A DNA stretch of 64,000 nucleotides from Proteus myxofaciens ATCC 19692 (GCF_001654855.1 NZ_LXEN01000066.1:1-64000); one strand, 5' to 3'; numbered from the stretch's first letter, positions 38,858 to 48,555 are shown. The notes: generated from the letters alone by a model not told the origin. Made by a program: numbers and translations.

Positions 38858-40552
38858 TCAGTAGTTCCATTGCCCACTAAAGAATATTTGAGATGAAGTT
38901 CGCCCTTTCTCACTCGGCATAAATAGAGGGATACCCCAAGAAACTTGATAAGATAGTCGTTTTATCGAACCTTCAAGACCCAACGCCATACCAACTAAGT
39001 ATTTATCTTTATTATAAATCACGCTATTTCGTTTTTCTGATACTGAGCCATAATCGAGTGCTGAAAAGAGCATATGGCTTTGAATAGGTGTCATCCAGGA
39101 TAATTTCTGTCTAAAAACTAATTGGTTCATATCTGAATAACCTGTTCCTGAAGCAAACCCATACACACTATCAAGACCACCAATCGTACTTTTATCAAGT
39201 AAACCATCAATATCTGATTTCGTCAGCTGTACATTCAATTCAGGTTGATAAAAAAAGCGCTGTGAACCAAATGTCATTGGCGTTAATGCATTAAGGCTAA
39301 AATTAAAGATAGGGACCCCATTAACAGACTCAATAGGAGAAAGGTGTGCATTAAAAATAGGGACACTCTGTTTATAATTAAATTTTACTTGAAGATAGCC
39401 TCCACGCATAAATTGATAATTATGCTCAATTCCTGCTGTTATATACGGGCTACGACGTTGATGGACTGAAATTGAACGATCTAATATTGTGTTTTGATAA
39501 GTGTAATATTGGATACCTCCTACTAAGCTAACAGTGCGTTGTGTAGAAGGACGAAATTGACGTTGTATTTCAAAAGAAAGCTGTTGCTGTCGCGTTATTT
39601 GCGAACCTGATAATTCTTTCGATATGTTATTTGTAGATTCAATATTGTAACCAAATAGAGAGAACCGCCAATATTGATAGGGAACTTGTAAAAAGAAGAT
39701 CTGTTTTTTTATACCACGTGATTTTACTCTATCTAAATCGCTAGATAACACAAACGCCATCGTTTCATTCAGTTGAAAGAGTGAACCGAAGTTAAATCGT
39801 GCTGTACCAAATAAAGATCCATATTTTTTTTGCTCTTTATTATCAATAGAAAATGCGCCACTAAATGTTCGCTTACTAAGATTATTGATGGAGACGATCG
39901 TTTCCTGAGAATGATTAGGTGAAGTCTTCAATTCAATTTTTGCATTGCTATTCGGTCTGCTTTTTAAATTATCAGCACCTTGTTCAATATCTTTTATATT
40001 TAAGATATCGCCCCGTTTTATTGGCATGATTTGTGATAGTAAGTAGGGTTTATTCGTCGAATCTTGGGACACCACATCAGCAATTTTGCCTGCATTTAGT
40101 GTAATATCTAATACTTCATCCTCAGCAAAAAGGTCAACATTACCGACTTCGCTCGTGATATAGCCCGCATCATAAAGTATTGCATTTAGAATATTAATAT
40201 CTTGTTCTAGCATAATCTCTAAATGGCAATGACCTTCTAATTGTTTTTTCCACTTATCTATTGCGCGTTGCAATGAAGATGATGAAAACAATGACCGATT
40301 ATGTAATGTCACTTGTTTAATCATAAAGCAACTCGATGAATAAGAATCTAAATGGGCTTCTTGCTGTTTTGGTAAGTTATTAAGGGAGACATTATCTTGC
40401 TGTTCTCTTATTGCATCCTTAAACATATCTTCTGAAGGAAGAATCAACGGTTCAGGCATTACTAATTCATTTTCATTAGCCAATGAGTGGTGGCAATAAC
40501 CCGCAATTAAAACAAGGAATAAAATCAATAAAAGAAAAAATCTAACTCGCAT
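38858..40552 (-). CDS. TpsB-type outer membrane transporter (ShlB/FhaC/HecB family)
   Basis: A 564-residue outer membrane protein that would secrete and activate a TpsA exoprotein. An N-terminal signal (about 1-25, ending SLA) is followed by a POTRA-containing periplasmic part (about 60-240; CFMIKQVTLHN and YDAGYITSEV-like ILYDAGYITSEVG) and a C-terminal beta barrel ending in a typical aromatic residue (GQWNY). The barrel has the family motifs GLDSVYGFASGTGYSD and QLNETMAFVLSSD. The only TpsA-like gene in the window is 6.3 kb downstream past dpp. It starts 205 bases after a tRNA-Pro gene. Confidence 0.88.
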   Translation of the reverse strand: MRVRFFLLLILFLVLIAGYCHHSLANENELVMPEPLILPSEDMFKDAIREQQDNVSLNNLPKQQEAHLDSYSSSCFMIKQVTLHNRSLFSSSSLQRAIDKWKKQLEGHCHLEIMLEQDINILNAILYDAGYITSEVGNVDLFAEDEVLDITLNAGKIADVVSQDSTNKPYLLSQIMPIKRGDILNIKDIEQGADNLKSRPNSNAKIELKTSPNHSQETIVSINNLSKRTFSGAFSIDNKEQKKYGSLFGTARFNFGSLFQLNETMAFVLSSDLDRVKSRGIKKQIFFLQVPYQYWRFSLFGYNIESTNNISKELSGSQITRQQQLSFEIQRQFRPSTQRTVSLVGGIQYYTYQNTILDRSISVHQRRSPYITAGIEHNYQFMRGGYLQVKFNYKQSVPIFNAHLSPIESVNGVPIFNFSLNALTPMTFGSQRFFYQPELNVQLTKSDIDGLLDKSTIGGLDSVYGFASGTGYSDMNQLVFRQKLSWMTPIQSHMLFSALDYGSVSEKRNSVIYNKDKYLVGMALGLEGSIKRLSYQVSWGIPLFMPSEKGRTSSQIFFSGQWNY

Positions 40553-40724
40553 TCACTTAGCACCTAAATAGAAAATAATGTGCCTAGATATAACCGAATT
40601 GATCCGCTGATGATTTTGAGAAATCACCCTTTTCCATTAAAAGATGCGATTTAAGATAAAAGCTTGGAGATGTGAACAAATGGATGGATTATTAAGAATA
40701 CAATATTGTAGATTACAAATGCAA

Positions 40725-40752
40725 AAACCCCGCTTAAAAAAGCGGGGTTCTT
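40725..40752 (-). terminator. tRNA-Pro terminator
   Basis: On the minus strand AACCCCGCTTTTTTAAGCGGGG is followed by TTTTTGC, immediately after the tRNA. Classic intrinsic terminator. Confidence 0.92.
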
Positions 40753-40757
40753 AAATA

Positions 40758-40834
40758 TGGTCGGCGAGAGAGGATTCGAACCTCCGACCCACTGGTCCCA
40801 AACCAGTTGCGCTACCAGGCTGCGCTACTCGCCG
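40758..40834 (-). tRNA. tRNA-Pro (anticodon TGG)
   Basis: The minus strand folds as a 77-base cloverleaf beginning CGGCGAG and ending CTCGCCG-A-CCA, with CCA encoded. The anticodon arm is ACTGG-TTTGGGA-CCAGT, giving anticodon TGG, and the T loop is GGTTCGAATCC. The sequence nearly equals E. coli tRNA-Pro(TGG) (proM). In E. coli the tRNA next to dppA is proK with anticodon CGG, so the location is conserved but the anticodon differs. Confidence 0.97.
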
Positions 40835-41129
40835 AAATCGAGGTGCATCTTACTGCCTGAAGGGGGTATCGTCAATACTTTTTTAGTATTCCCTGATTGT
40901 TCGTATGGTTTTCAATCAAAAAGAACATTTTTTAGCTTTTTTATACAAAAAACAATCATTTTGAGTAGCAACCGTGGTTGTATTTGAGTTTGAAATACAC
41001 TTTTATAGTTTCTTTACGTTAACAAGAAAAAACGAAGAAAAATGACAAAATTATTCGTTAATATTCTCGTTTATTTTATATGCTTTTTATATAATTACGC
41101 TATGTCAAATAAGGTAGGTAATTAAAAAC

Positions 41130-41435
41130 ATGAAACAACGTTGGTTGGCCAGTGTACTTTTTTTATTAGTCATCTCACTTCCTGCACAAGCCACTACCGC
41201 ACATACTTGTCGTGTTTACTTTCAAGAAGCGGATAAATTTCTTAAATATATTTCGGATAGAGATGATCTAAAGAACAACATGCCCGAAATTAAAGGTAAT
41301 TTTGAACAAAATAAAAAACAAATAACAACGGCCTCTCTCTCAGAACAAAAAAAGATTTGTGAAAACGGCATGCGAGAACTGGATAATCTAAATAAAATGT
41401 TTGGCCCTAAAGAAAAAAACTCAAATAAAAAGTAA
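41130..41435 (+). CDS. small exported protein of unknown function
   Basis: A 101-residue protein with a clear signal peptide (MKQRWLASVLFLLVISLPAQA, cleavage near residue 21). The mature part is short, charged and mainly helical, with two cysteines (HTCRVYFQEA and KKICENGMRE) that may form a disulfide. The pattern resembles the DUF5339-type periplasmic proteins, but I am not certain. AAGGTAGG lies upstream. It ends in a hairpin shared with yidQ. Confidence 0.75.
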   Translation: MKQRWLASVLFLLVISLPAQATTAHTCRVYFQEADKFLKYISDRDDLKNNMPEIKGNFEQNKKQITTASLSEQKKICENGMRELDNLNKMFGPKEKNSNKK

Positions 41436-41442
41436 ATACCTC

Positions 41443-41483
41443 AATAATGACTAAATATCACTATCAATTATTTAGTCATTATT
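41443..41483. terminator. bidirectional terminator, small exported gene / yidQ
   Basis: Perfect 14-base arms AATAATGACTAAAT and ATTTAGTCATTATT; the right arm overlaps the yidQ stop codon. Confidence 0.8.
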
Positions 41484-41838
41484 TATGGGGTACATTATTA
41501 TCAATTTTAGTTGCACCAACATTTTCACCCTCAAGGCGGGTAGCATCTAGTTTTTTAACTCGTTCTTTGGGTGAGCCACTACTTTTATCATCATTTACCG
41601 TGTAATAATCATATGGTAACAATAGTGTATCAAGTACAGCACTAAAGGGTATATCTAACACTACAAGTGGCTTCATTGCCCAACCTGTATCATCATCAGA
41701 TAACATGCTGATATTATTTTTTGTTCCTGAGTAAAGCTCTTTATTTGGTCCAGCATGAGTCATCACGCTTGAGCATCCCGTTAATGACACCGTTAGAAAT
41801 GTCATCAATGTTAAATTTTTAGTGATTACGGTTATCAT
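41479..41838 (-). CDS. yidQ: YceK/YidQ-family lipoprotein
   Basis: A 119-residue lipoprotein of the DUF1375 family. The signal peptide ends in the lipobox LTGC (cysteine near residue 22; LTVSLTGCSSVMTHAG). The core PLVVLDIPFSAVLDTLLLPYDYY is the family hallmark. Position +2 is Ser, which favours outer membrane sorting. In E. coli yidQ lies beside ibpA-ibpB-yidE; here a yidE remnant lies nearby and ibpAB are absent, supporting the yidQ call. Confidence 0.85.
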   Translation of the reverse strand: MITVITKNLTLMTFLTVSLTGCSSVMTHAGPNKELYSGTKNNISMLSDDDTGWAMKPLVVLDIPFSAVLDTLLLPYDYYTVNDDKSSGSPKERVKKLDATRLEGENVGATKIDNNVPHK

Positions 41839-42228
41839 AAAACACCTTTAAAATGGCAGTAAGAAACTAACATCTTTAATCTATAGTTAAACCTGTTTTG
41901 GCTTATAGAACAAGGAAAAGATGATCTATACGCTTAATTTTTATTACTCATTAAATTAATAATAAATAGAAATACAATAAAACAATCTATTAAAGTAATG
42001 TGTGGTAATCTTATTATTTATAATATTTTTTTAATATTAAATTTCATTCTTATTTATTTTAAATAAAAGCTTTAACCTTTTATTTATCTTTTACATTTTT
42101 TAAAATCTAAAATAAATGAAATCTGTGTGATATGACACAGTGTTTTATTTTCTTTTTTGACAAAATAATCGCACTATTTTTATATTTACTCTCGTTTTCC
42201 TACATTGCGCTTAGCATAGGATTGTTTT
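41839..42228. other. AT-rich gap where ibpA/ibpB would be expected
   Basis: About 390 bases between yidQ and the yidE remnant. In E. coli the small heat-shock genes ibpA and ibpB lie here. I found no crystallin-like frame and no gene remnant. Confidence 0.55.
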
Positions 42229-42333
42229 ATGAGTGATATTGCATTAACAATGATCATGTTGTCATTAGCCGCAGCTCTAGGACTTTGGATAGGCAATCTT
42301 AAACTTTTTCGCGTAGGTTTCCTGATTATCTGA
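42229..42333 (+). pseudogene. yidE: N-terminal remnant of yidE
   Basis: A 34-codon frame MSDIALTMIMLSLAAALGLW... ending at TGA after GFLII. The first 25 residues match the start of the YidE membrane transporter family (MSDIALTVSILALVAVVGL, then IGN), which is normally about 550 residues. Two hundred and forty bases on is a terminator with no other gene to serve. The place beside yidQ matches E. coli. The body of the gene has been lost by deletion. A later frame near 42425-42480 reads AFIYPIRFIS, a weak echo of the YidE C-terminus (ATVYPLVMFL). Confidence 0.82.
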
Positions 42334-42570
42334 TCTATATAGAAAAACAAGAAATATATGAGCTAATTAGATGAATAAGCTTAATGCCCATATTTTACTT
42401 AACAGGGGAACAATTAGGGGATTGAATGGCGTTTATTTATCCGATCAGATTTATCTCTATCTGTTTTAATAACCTTGTGCTAAGAAAATTAAATTAATAC
42501 GGATTGCTCAATGTGTAGTTATCCATTTCTTTCCGTCTAACTTATGCTCAACAGTCCTCGTTATTGTCTT
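42334..42570. other. deletion scar of yidE, no gene
   Basis: Non-coding stretch with stops in all plus frames between the yidE remnant and its terminator. It probably holds what is left of the gene's 3' part. Confidence 0.5.
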
Positions 42571-42603
42571 TGCCCCTTCTTCTCGCGGAAGGGGCATTTT
42601 TAT
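42571..42603 (+). terminator. orphan plus-strand terminator (former yidE)
   Basis: Nine-base arms TGCCCCTTC and GAAGGGGCA followed by TTTTTATTTT on the plus strand. The minus strand has no T run after the stem, so it is not primarily the avtA terminator. It fits the end of the deleted yidE. Confidence 0.8.
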
Positions 42604-42604
42604 T

Positions 42605-43867
42605 TTATGCACTTTTCGTTGTTTGACTGACTTTTTCAATTTCTTCAGCCAATACTTTTATTCCTTTCTCAATCAACTCAGGCTCAGGTACGTAATTCAT
42701 TCGCATACATTGATGGGCATGTTCCCACTCTTCTTCTAAACCTGGGAAAAAATAGTGGCCTGGCACCATTAAAATGCCTCGTTTTTTTAAGCGCTGGTAA
42801 AGCTCTTCACTCGAAATAGATAAATCTTTAAACCATAACCAAAGAAATATAGCGCCTTCAGGCTTATGGATAAGACAACGTTCTTTAGGTAAATAACGTC
42901 GAATTATTTTTATCGTTTCAAGAACACGTTGATGATAGAAAGGCCCTACCACCTCTTGTGATAAACGCAATAAGTCATCACGTTTTAGCATCTCTAGTGC
43001 CATTGCAGGGCCTATTGCGCCTGGCGCTAAACTAATAATACCGTTTATATGAGTTACAGCTGAAATTATTTCTTCACTCGCAATAATGATCCCACACCGC
43101 GTACCTGGTAAGCCTAATTTAGAAAGGCTCATACAAAGAATAGTATTCTCATTCCAGTGTGGTGTTGCTTGTGAAAAAATAATACCAGGAAAAGGTACAC
43201 CATAAGCATTATCAATAATCAGAGGAATATTATGCTGTTTTGCTAAAGCATCTAATTTCATCACTTCATCATCAGTAATGACATTACCCGTTGGATTTGT
43301 AGGTCTTGATACACAAATTGCGCCAACATCATCGCCAATTTGCAAATGTTCAAAATCAACATGGTATTTAAACTGACCATCAGGCAGCATCTCTATTGTC
43401 GGCTTATTGGCAACAAAAAGTGCATCATCTAACCCTGCATCAGCATAACCAATATATTCAGGTGCGATTGGAAATAAAATTTTCCTTTTGTTGCCATCTT
43501 GTGTTTTTCCACCAAGTAAATTGAATAAGTAGAAGAAAGCACTCTGACTACCATTGGTTAATGCAATATTTTTCGCAGAAATATTCCAGCCTAATTTTTC
43601 TTTTAAGCATTCAGCTAATGCTTTTAGCATAGCATCTTTGCCTTGTGGCCCATCATAGTTGCATACTGCATCTGTTAATGATCCACTTTCTATCATTTCC
43701 TGAAGTAACTGACGAAAATAACTATCCATTTCAGGAATATGAGCAGGATTGCCACCCCCTAACATAACAGCGCCTGGTGTACGTATTCCTTCATTTAAAT
43801 CTTGCATTAAACGAGAAATACCGGAGTGACGGGCAAATTTTTGCCCAAATTGTGATAGTTGAGTCAT
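42605..43867 (-). CDS. avtA: valine--pyruvate aminotransferase AvtA
   Basis: A 420-residue fold-type I PLP aminotransferase (transaminase C), which makes valine and alanine interconvertible with 2-oxoisovalerate and pyruvate. The start MTQLSQFGQKFARHSGI and MLGGGNPAHIPEM are typical. The PLP lysine is in SLSKLGLPGTRCG and the aspartate-tyrosine pair in IIDNAYGVPFPG. Length is as in E. coli (417). Single gene, minus strand. Confidence 0.95.
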   Translation of the reverse strand: MTQLSQFGQKFARHSGISRLMQDLNEGIRTPGAVMLGGGNPAHIPEMDSYFRQLLQEMIESGSLTDAVCNYDGPQGKDAMLKALAECLKEKLGWNISAKNIALTNGSQSAFFYLFNLLGGKTQDGNKRKILFPIAPEYIGYADAGLDDALFVANKPTIEMLPDGQFKYHVDFEHLQIGDDVGAICVSRPTNPTGNVITDDEVMKLDALAKQHNIPLIIDNAYGVPFPGIIFSQATPHWNENTILCMSLSKLGLPGTRCGIIIASEEIISAVTHINGIISLAPGAIGPAMALEMLKRDDLLRLSQEVVGPFYHQRVLETIKIIRRYLPKERCLIHKPEGAIFLWLWFKDLSISSEELYQRLKKRGILMVPGHYFFPGLEEEWEHAHQCMRMNYVPEPELIEKGIKVLAEEIEKVSQTTKSA

Positions 43868-44037
43868 CGTTGCAGGTATCTTCTATTGTGTTTTTTAATA
43901 AGATAAACACCATACCGCGAGCACAAACCATCATCAACAGTTAAAAGTGCATAATTAAATAACAATATCAATACAAAAGAAAAAGATAGAATATAGAACT
44001 ACTATTAATGTTCATTTTGTATAAATAAATAGATTTT

Positions 44038-44625
44038 CTAAGATTTATTGGTGTTTTCTTTATCATCATGACGACAAAAACAAGAAAGAATATGATCGTT
44101 AACCATACCTACTGCTTGCATAAACGCGTAACAGGTTGTACTGCCAACAAATTTAAATCCTTTTTTCTTTAGCGTTTTAGTCATATTCTCTGAAATAGGT
44201 GTAGATGCAGGTACTTGTGAAATCACCTTCCAATGATTAATAATGGGTTTATTATCAACAAATTGCCAAATAAACTCGCTAAAATCCTTACCCTTTTCTT
44301 CCATTGCAACAAAAATACGAGCGTTATTAATAATGGCATTAATTTTACCTTTATTACGAATAATTGAAGTATCTTGCAATAAAGTATCAACATCTTCTTC
44401 TGTCATTAAGGCAATTTTGTATGGATTAAAATCAAAAAAACACCGACGATAACCCGCTCTTTTCTTTAATATTGTGTACCAAGACAGACCTGCTTGTTGG
44501 CCCTCAAGACAGATCATTTCAAAAAGTTTGTATTTATCTCGTTCAGGAATCCCCCATTCATTATCATGATAAGCAAGATAATCGGCATCACTTGTTACCC
44601 AATCACAGCGTTGTTTATTCATCAT
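44038..44625 (-). CDS. tag: DNA-3-methyladenine glycosylase I
   Basis: A 195-residue glycosylase that excises 3-methyladenine from alkylated DNA. Family hallmarks are CDWVTSDADYLAYHDNEWG, LFEMICLEGQQAGLSW and KKKGFKFVGSTTCYAFMQA. The zinc ligands (N-terminal Cys and His, C-terminal His and Cys in NDHILSCFC) are present. Two tandem ATGs (44625, 44622) follow AAGGAAGCG; the upstream GTG-type extension is rejected. A degenerate LexA-like box lies about 45-60 bases upstream. Divergent from glyQ. Confidence 0.94.
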   Translation of the reverse strand: MMNKQRCDWVTSDADYLAYHDNEWGIPERDKYKLFEMICLEGQQAGLSWYTILKKRAGYRRCFFDFNPYKIALMTEEDVDTLLQDTSIIRNKGKINAIINNARIFVAMEEKGKDFSEFIWQFVDNKPIINHWKVISQVPASTPISENMTKTLKKKGFKFVGSTTCYAFMQAVGMVNDHILSCFCRHDDKENTNKS

Positions 44626-44667
44626 TCGCTTCCTTATTATTTGCAAAATTTAGTTACACAACTTATA

Positions 44668-44687
44668 TACTGTATAAATACACATGT
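44668..44687. promoter_or_regulatory. degenerate LexA-like box upstream of tag
   Basis: TACTGTATAAATACACATGT aligns with the SOS box TACTG-N10-CAGTA, but the right core is CAT rather than CAG. LexA binding would be weak at best. tag is not an SOS gene in E. coli. Confidence 0.3.
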
Positions 44688-44859
44688 AAATGAGTAAATA
44701 AAAACCGTATTTAATTGTTTGAACCTCATCATAAAGTTAATGAAAGCGTTATTTTTTTGATCGAGGGAAAATTGACCGCATTCCGTGCTGTATATCTTTC
44801 GCCTAGAAGGTATACTGAAACCTTTCTTTTTATTCTATGTATCGCCATGCGGATATAAC

Positions 44860-45768
44860 ATGCAAAAGTTTGATACCAAAACCTTTCAGGGTCTTATTCT
44901 GACATTACAGGATTATTGGGCTCGCCAAGGCTGTACCATCGTCCAACCATTAGATATGGAAGTGGGTGCAGGTACTTCACACCCAATGACCTGTTTACGT
45001 GCATTAGGCCCAGAGCCTATTGCTGCGGCTTATGTGCAGCCTTCACGCCGTCCTACTGACGGTCGTTATGGTGAAAACCCAAACCGCTTACAACACTATT
45101 ACCAATTCCAAGTTATCATCAAGCCATCACCTGATAACATTCAAGAACTGTATCTTGGCTCATTAAGAGAGTTAGGTTTAGACCCAACTATCCATGATAT
45201 TCGTTTTGTAGAAGATAACTGGGAAAACCCAACACTGGGTGCGTGGGGCTTAGGCTGGGAAGTTTGGCTTAATGGTATGGAAGTCACACAATTTACCTAC
45301 TTCCAACAAGTGGGTGGATTAGAGTGTAAGCCTGTTACAGGTGAAATCACTTATGGTTTAGAACGTCTTGCTATGTATATTCAAGGTGTAGACAGCGTTT
45401 ACGACTTAGTTTGGTGTGATGGTCCATTAGGTAAAACAACTTATGGCGATATTTATCACCAAAACGAAGTCGAGCAGTCAACATACAACTTTGAATATGC
45501 AGACGTGGATTTCCTTTTCACTTGTTTTGAACAATATGAAAAAGAAGCTCGTGAATTATTAGAGTTAGAAAAGCCGTTACCTTTACCTGCTTATGAACGC
45601 ATTTTAAAAGCAGGACACACGTTTAACTTATTGGATGCACGTAAAGCTATCTCTGTTACAGAGCGCCAACGCTATATTTTACGTATCCGTACTTTAACCA
45701 AAGCGGTTGCAGAAGCTTATTATGCTTCTCGTGAAGCGCTGGGTTTCCCTATGTGTAAAAAGGACTAA
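44860..45768 (+). CDS. glyQ: glycyl-tRNA synthetase alpha subunit
   Basis: A 302-residue class II synthetase subunit that activates glycine in the alpha2beta2 enzyme. Sequences [18 protein letters not shown] and [16 protein letters not shown] are family hallmarks; [19 protein letters not shown] is the motif 2 region. ATG 44860 gives [11 protein letters not shown] as in E. coli (303 residues). Nine bases separate it from glyS. Confidence 0.97.
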   Translation: MQKFDTKTFQGLILTLQDYWARQGCTIVQPLDMEVGAGTSHPMTCLRALGPEPIAAAYVQPSRRPTDGRYGENPNRLQHYYQFQVIIKPSPDNIQELYLGSLRELGLDPTIHDIRFVEDNWENPTLGAWGLGWEVWLNGMEVTQFTYFQQVGGLECKPVTGEITYGLERLAMYIQGVDSVYDLVWCDGPLGKTTYGDIYHQNEVEQSTYNFEYADVDFLFTCFEQYEKEARELLELEKPLPLPAYERILKAGHTFNLLDARKAISVTERQRYILRIRTLTKAVAEAYYASREALGFPMCKKD

Positions 45769-45777
45769 GAGGCTATC

Positions 45778-47850
45778 ATGACAACTGAGACTTTCCTTGT
45801 GGAAATCGGCACAGAAGAGCTGCCACCGAAAGCGCTTCGTTCTTTAGCCGAGTCCTTCGCTTCTAACTTTACAACAGAGTTAGATAACGCCAACATCGCT
45901 CATGGTGATGTATCTTGGTTCGCTGCACCTCGCCGTTTAGCAATCAAAGTGGCTAATATGGCAAAATCACAAGCAGATAGAACGATTGAAAAACGTGGTC
46001 CTGCTATTTCACAAGCTTTTGATGCCGAAGGTAAACCAACTAAAGCCGCAGAAGGTTGGGCTAGAGGCTGTGGAATAACTGTTTCACAAGCAGAACGTTT
46101 ATCAACAGATAAAGGTGAATGGCTATTTTATCGAGCAGAGGTAAAAGGTGAATCTGTTAATGATTTACTGATTGATATGGTACGCCACTCTCTCGCTAAA
46201 TTACCTATTCCTAAACTCATGCGCTGGGGTGATAAAGATACCCATTTTGTTCGTCCTGTGCATACAGTCACCGTATTACTAGGTGATATTGTTATTGATG
46301 GTGAAATTTTAGGCGTTAAAAGCGATCGTATTATTCGTGGTCACCGCTTTATGGGTGAAGCTGAATTTACTATTGATAATGCTGATCAATACCCTGAAAT
46401 TCTCTATGAGCGTGGAAAAGTGATTGCTGATTACGAAAATCGTAAATCCATCATATTACATGATGCACGCTTAGCCGCAGAGAAACTGGGTGGCGTTGCT
46501 GATTTAAGTGATAGCTTAGTAGAAGAAGTGACTTCATTGGTTGAGTGGCCTGTTGTGCTGACGGCAAAATTTGAGGAAAAATTCCTTAAAGTACCTGCTG
46601 AAGCACTGGTTTATACCATGAAAGGTGACCAAAAGTACTTCCCTGTGTATGACAAAAAAGGCGACTTACTTCCTCACTTTATTTTCGTTTCCAATATTGA
46701 ATCTTCTGATCCTCTTCAAATTATCAGTGGTAACGAAAAAGTAGTACGCCCTCGCCTAGCTGATGCCGAGTTTTTCTTTAATACAGACCGCAAACAACGT
46801 TTAGAAGACAATTTACCACGTCTTGAAACGGTCTTATTCCAAAAAGAATTAGGCACTTTGCGTGATAAAACAGATCGTATAGAAGCACTAGCTGGCTTTA
46901 TTGCTGAAAAAATTGGGGCTGATGTTAATCAAGCGAAACGCGCGGGTTTGCTCTCAAAATGTGACTTAATGACCAATATGGTATTCGAATTTACCGATAC
47001 CCAAGGGGTTATGGGGATGCATTATGCTCGCCATGATGGTGAAGCTGAAGACGTTGCAGTAGCATTGAAAGAACAATACCAACCGCGTTTTTCTGGTGAT
47101 GAATTACCGTCTAATCCTGTCGCTAGCGCGCTTGCTATTGCAGAGAAAATGGACACATTGGCGGGTATCTTCGGTATTGGTCAATTTCCTAAAGGCGACA
47201 AAGACCCATTTGCATTACGTCGTGCTTCATTAGGTGTGCTGCGTATTATTGTTGAGCAAGATTTACCGCTCGATATTGAAGAATTAACGCAAGAAGCCGC
47301 TCGCCTTTACGGTGATAAACTGACTAATAAAAATGTCGTCAGTGATGTTGTTGAATTTATGTTAGGTCGTTTCCGTTCTTGGTATCAAGAGTTAGGTTAT
47401 AGTATCGACACTATTCAAGCTGTATTAGCACGTCGCCCGACACAACCAGCTGATTTTAATGCTCGCATGAAAGCAGTAACTTACTTCCGTTCTTTAGAAG
47501 AAGCATCCGCACTCGCAGAAGCAAATAAACGTGTTTCTAATATTTTAGCAAAATCAGCTGATGTTAAGCTGAATGATAACGTTCTCGCATCATTGCTAAA
47601 AGCGCCAGAAGAAGTTCAACTGGCGGCAAATCTTTCTGTATTACAAGATAAATTAGCGCCGTTATTTGCAGAACGTAACTACCAAGAAGCATTAGTTGAA
47701 TTAGCTTCGTTACGCGATGTGGTCAATAACTTCTTTGATAAAGTAATGGTTATGGATAAAGATGATACTATTCGTATCAATCGCTTAACCATACTTAATC
47801 AATTACGTGAGTTATTCTTAAAAGTTGCAGATATCTCTGTATTACAATAA
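45778..47850 (+). CDS. glyS: glycyl-tRNA synthetase beta subunit
   Basis: A 690-residue subunit (689 in E. coli) that binds tRNA-Gly. The start [18 protein letters not shown] and the HD-like stretch [15 protein letters not shown] are typical, and a C-terminal anticodon-binding DALR-type domain follows. Translated from the glyQS operon. Confidence 0.97.
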   Translation: MTTETFLVEIGTEELPPKALRSLAESFASNFTTELDNANIAHGDVSWFAAPRRLAIKVANMAKSQADRTIEKRGPAISQAFDAEGKPTKAAEGWARGCGITVSQAERLSTDKGEWLFYRAEVKGESVNDLLIDMVRHSLAKLPIPKLMRWGDKDTHFVRPVHTVTVLLGDIVIDGEILGVKSDRIIRGHRFMGEAEFTIDNADQYPEILYERGKVIADYENRKSIILHDARLAAEKLGGVADLSDSLVEEVTSLVEWPVVLTAKFEEKFLKVPAEALVYTMKGDQKYFPVYDKKGDLLPHFIFVSNIESSDPLQIISGNEKVVRPRLADAEFFFNTDRKQRLEDNLPRLETVLFQKELGTLRDKTDRIEALAGFIAEKIGADVNQAKRAGLLSKCDLMTNMVFEFTDTQGVMGMHYARHDGEAEDVAVALKEQYQPRFSGDELPSNPVASALAIAEKMDTLAGIFGIGQFPKGDKDPFALRRASLGVLRIIVEQDLPLDIEELTQEAARLYGDKLTNKNVVSDVVEFMLGRFRSWYQELGYSIDTIQAVLARRPTQPADFNARMKAVTYFRSLEEASALAEANKRVSNILAKSADVKLNDNVLASLLKAPEEVQLAANLSVLQDKLAPLFAERNYQEALVELASLRDVVNNFFDKVMVMDKDDTIRINRLTILNQLRELFLKVADISVLQ

Positions 47851-47885
47851 TCAAATGTGTACTGATCGATAGTTGTGATAAAAAT

Positions 47886-47917
47886 AACATGGGCCCTTAA
47901 AAAGGGCTCATGTTTTA
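47886..47917 (+). terminator. glyQS terminator
   Basis: Arms AACATGGGCCC and GGGCTCATGTT (one G-U pair) with a seven-base loop followed by TT, 35 bases after glyS. The flanks also suit the convergent orphan gene. Confidence 0.75.
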
Positions 47918-47929
47918 CCAAAAAAGAAA

Positions 47930-48361
47930 TCAATAGCCTCTTAAGTCATAAAGCAAATCTGATAGTTTTTGATTTAATTTAATAAAATTGAGTAAATATT
48001 GTTGTGTAATATACTCCTGTCTACCATCACTATATCTTGTTGCTAATATTTGATTATCTACACCATCATCTACTGTAACTTGAAAAGATTGTACTAATCG
48101 CGCTCTCATTTGGACAAGTTCATTGAATGTTTCTGCTATTTCAGGGCCTGATTCTCTTGTTATTGTTTTTTTGATATCTGTAAGCAAAAGTGCTGAATCT
48201 TTATCAATCAATTCATACCAAGAATAGTAATGATATCTATCTAACTTTAGAATATTTTCAATAACAAATTTATTATTTGAATTAAATACACAAAAAGCAG
48301 TTCCAAGTAATTCTCTATATTTTTTAGAAGGCAATGATTGCCTAGAATAATCCTCGTACAT
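47930..48361 (-). CDS. unknown protein with degenerate HEPN-like motif
   Basis: A 143-residue, mostly helical cytoplasmic protein. I do not recognise a named family, but it resembles a group of HEPN-like proteins with an N-terminal YRELLGTAFCVFNSNN helix. The place where HEPN RNases carry R-N-x3-H reads RARLVQ, so the histidine is Gln and the Asn is Ala. The C-terminus ends LLYDLRGY. ATG 48361 follows AAGGAGATATT; the upstream extension is rejected. AT-rich and not part of conserved synteny, so probably acquired. Function unknown. Confidence 0.7.
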   Translation of the reverse strand: MYEDYSRQSLPSKKYRELLGTAFCVFNSNNKFVIENILKLDRYHYYSWYELIDKDSALLLTDIKKTITRESGPEIAETFNELVQMRARLVQSFQVTVDDGVDNQILATRYSDGRQEYITQQYLLNFIKLNQKLSDLLYDLRGY

Positions 48362-48555
48362 AATATCTCCTTTCAAAATGATTAAATTCATAAGGAATAA
48401 AAAAGTAATGATGGCTTAATACAAGAGCAACTTTATTATTTTAATAACTTAAAGATAATGAAAAACATTATTTTTTATTAGGAGATAAAAATTAAATAAA
48501 AAACAATTTCACTTATTAGGATTGCTTAAAATAGATATATGATTTATTTATAAGA

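Noticed and set aside
40757-40987. 76-codon frame over the tRNA-Pro gene
   Set aside because: It is translation of the antisense strand of the tRNA ([15 protein letters not shown] is a classic tRNA artefact).
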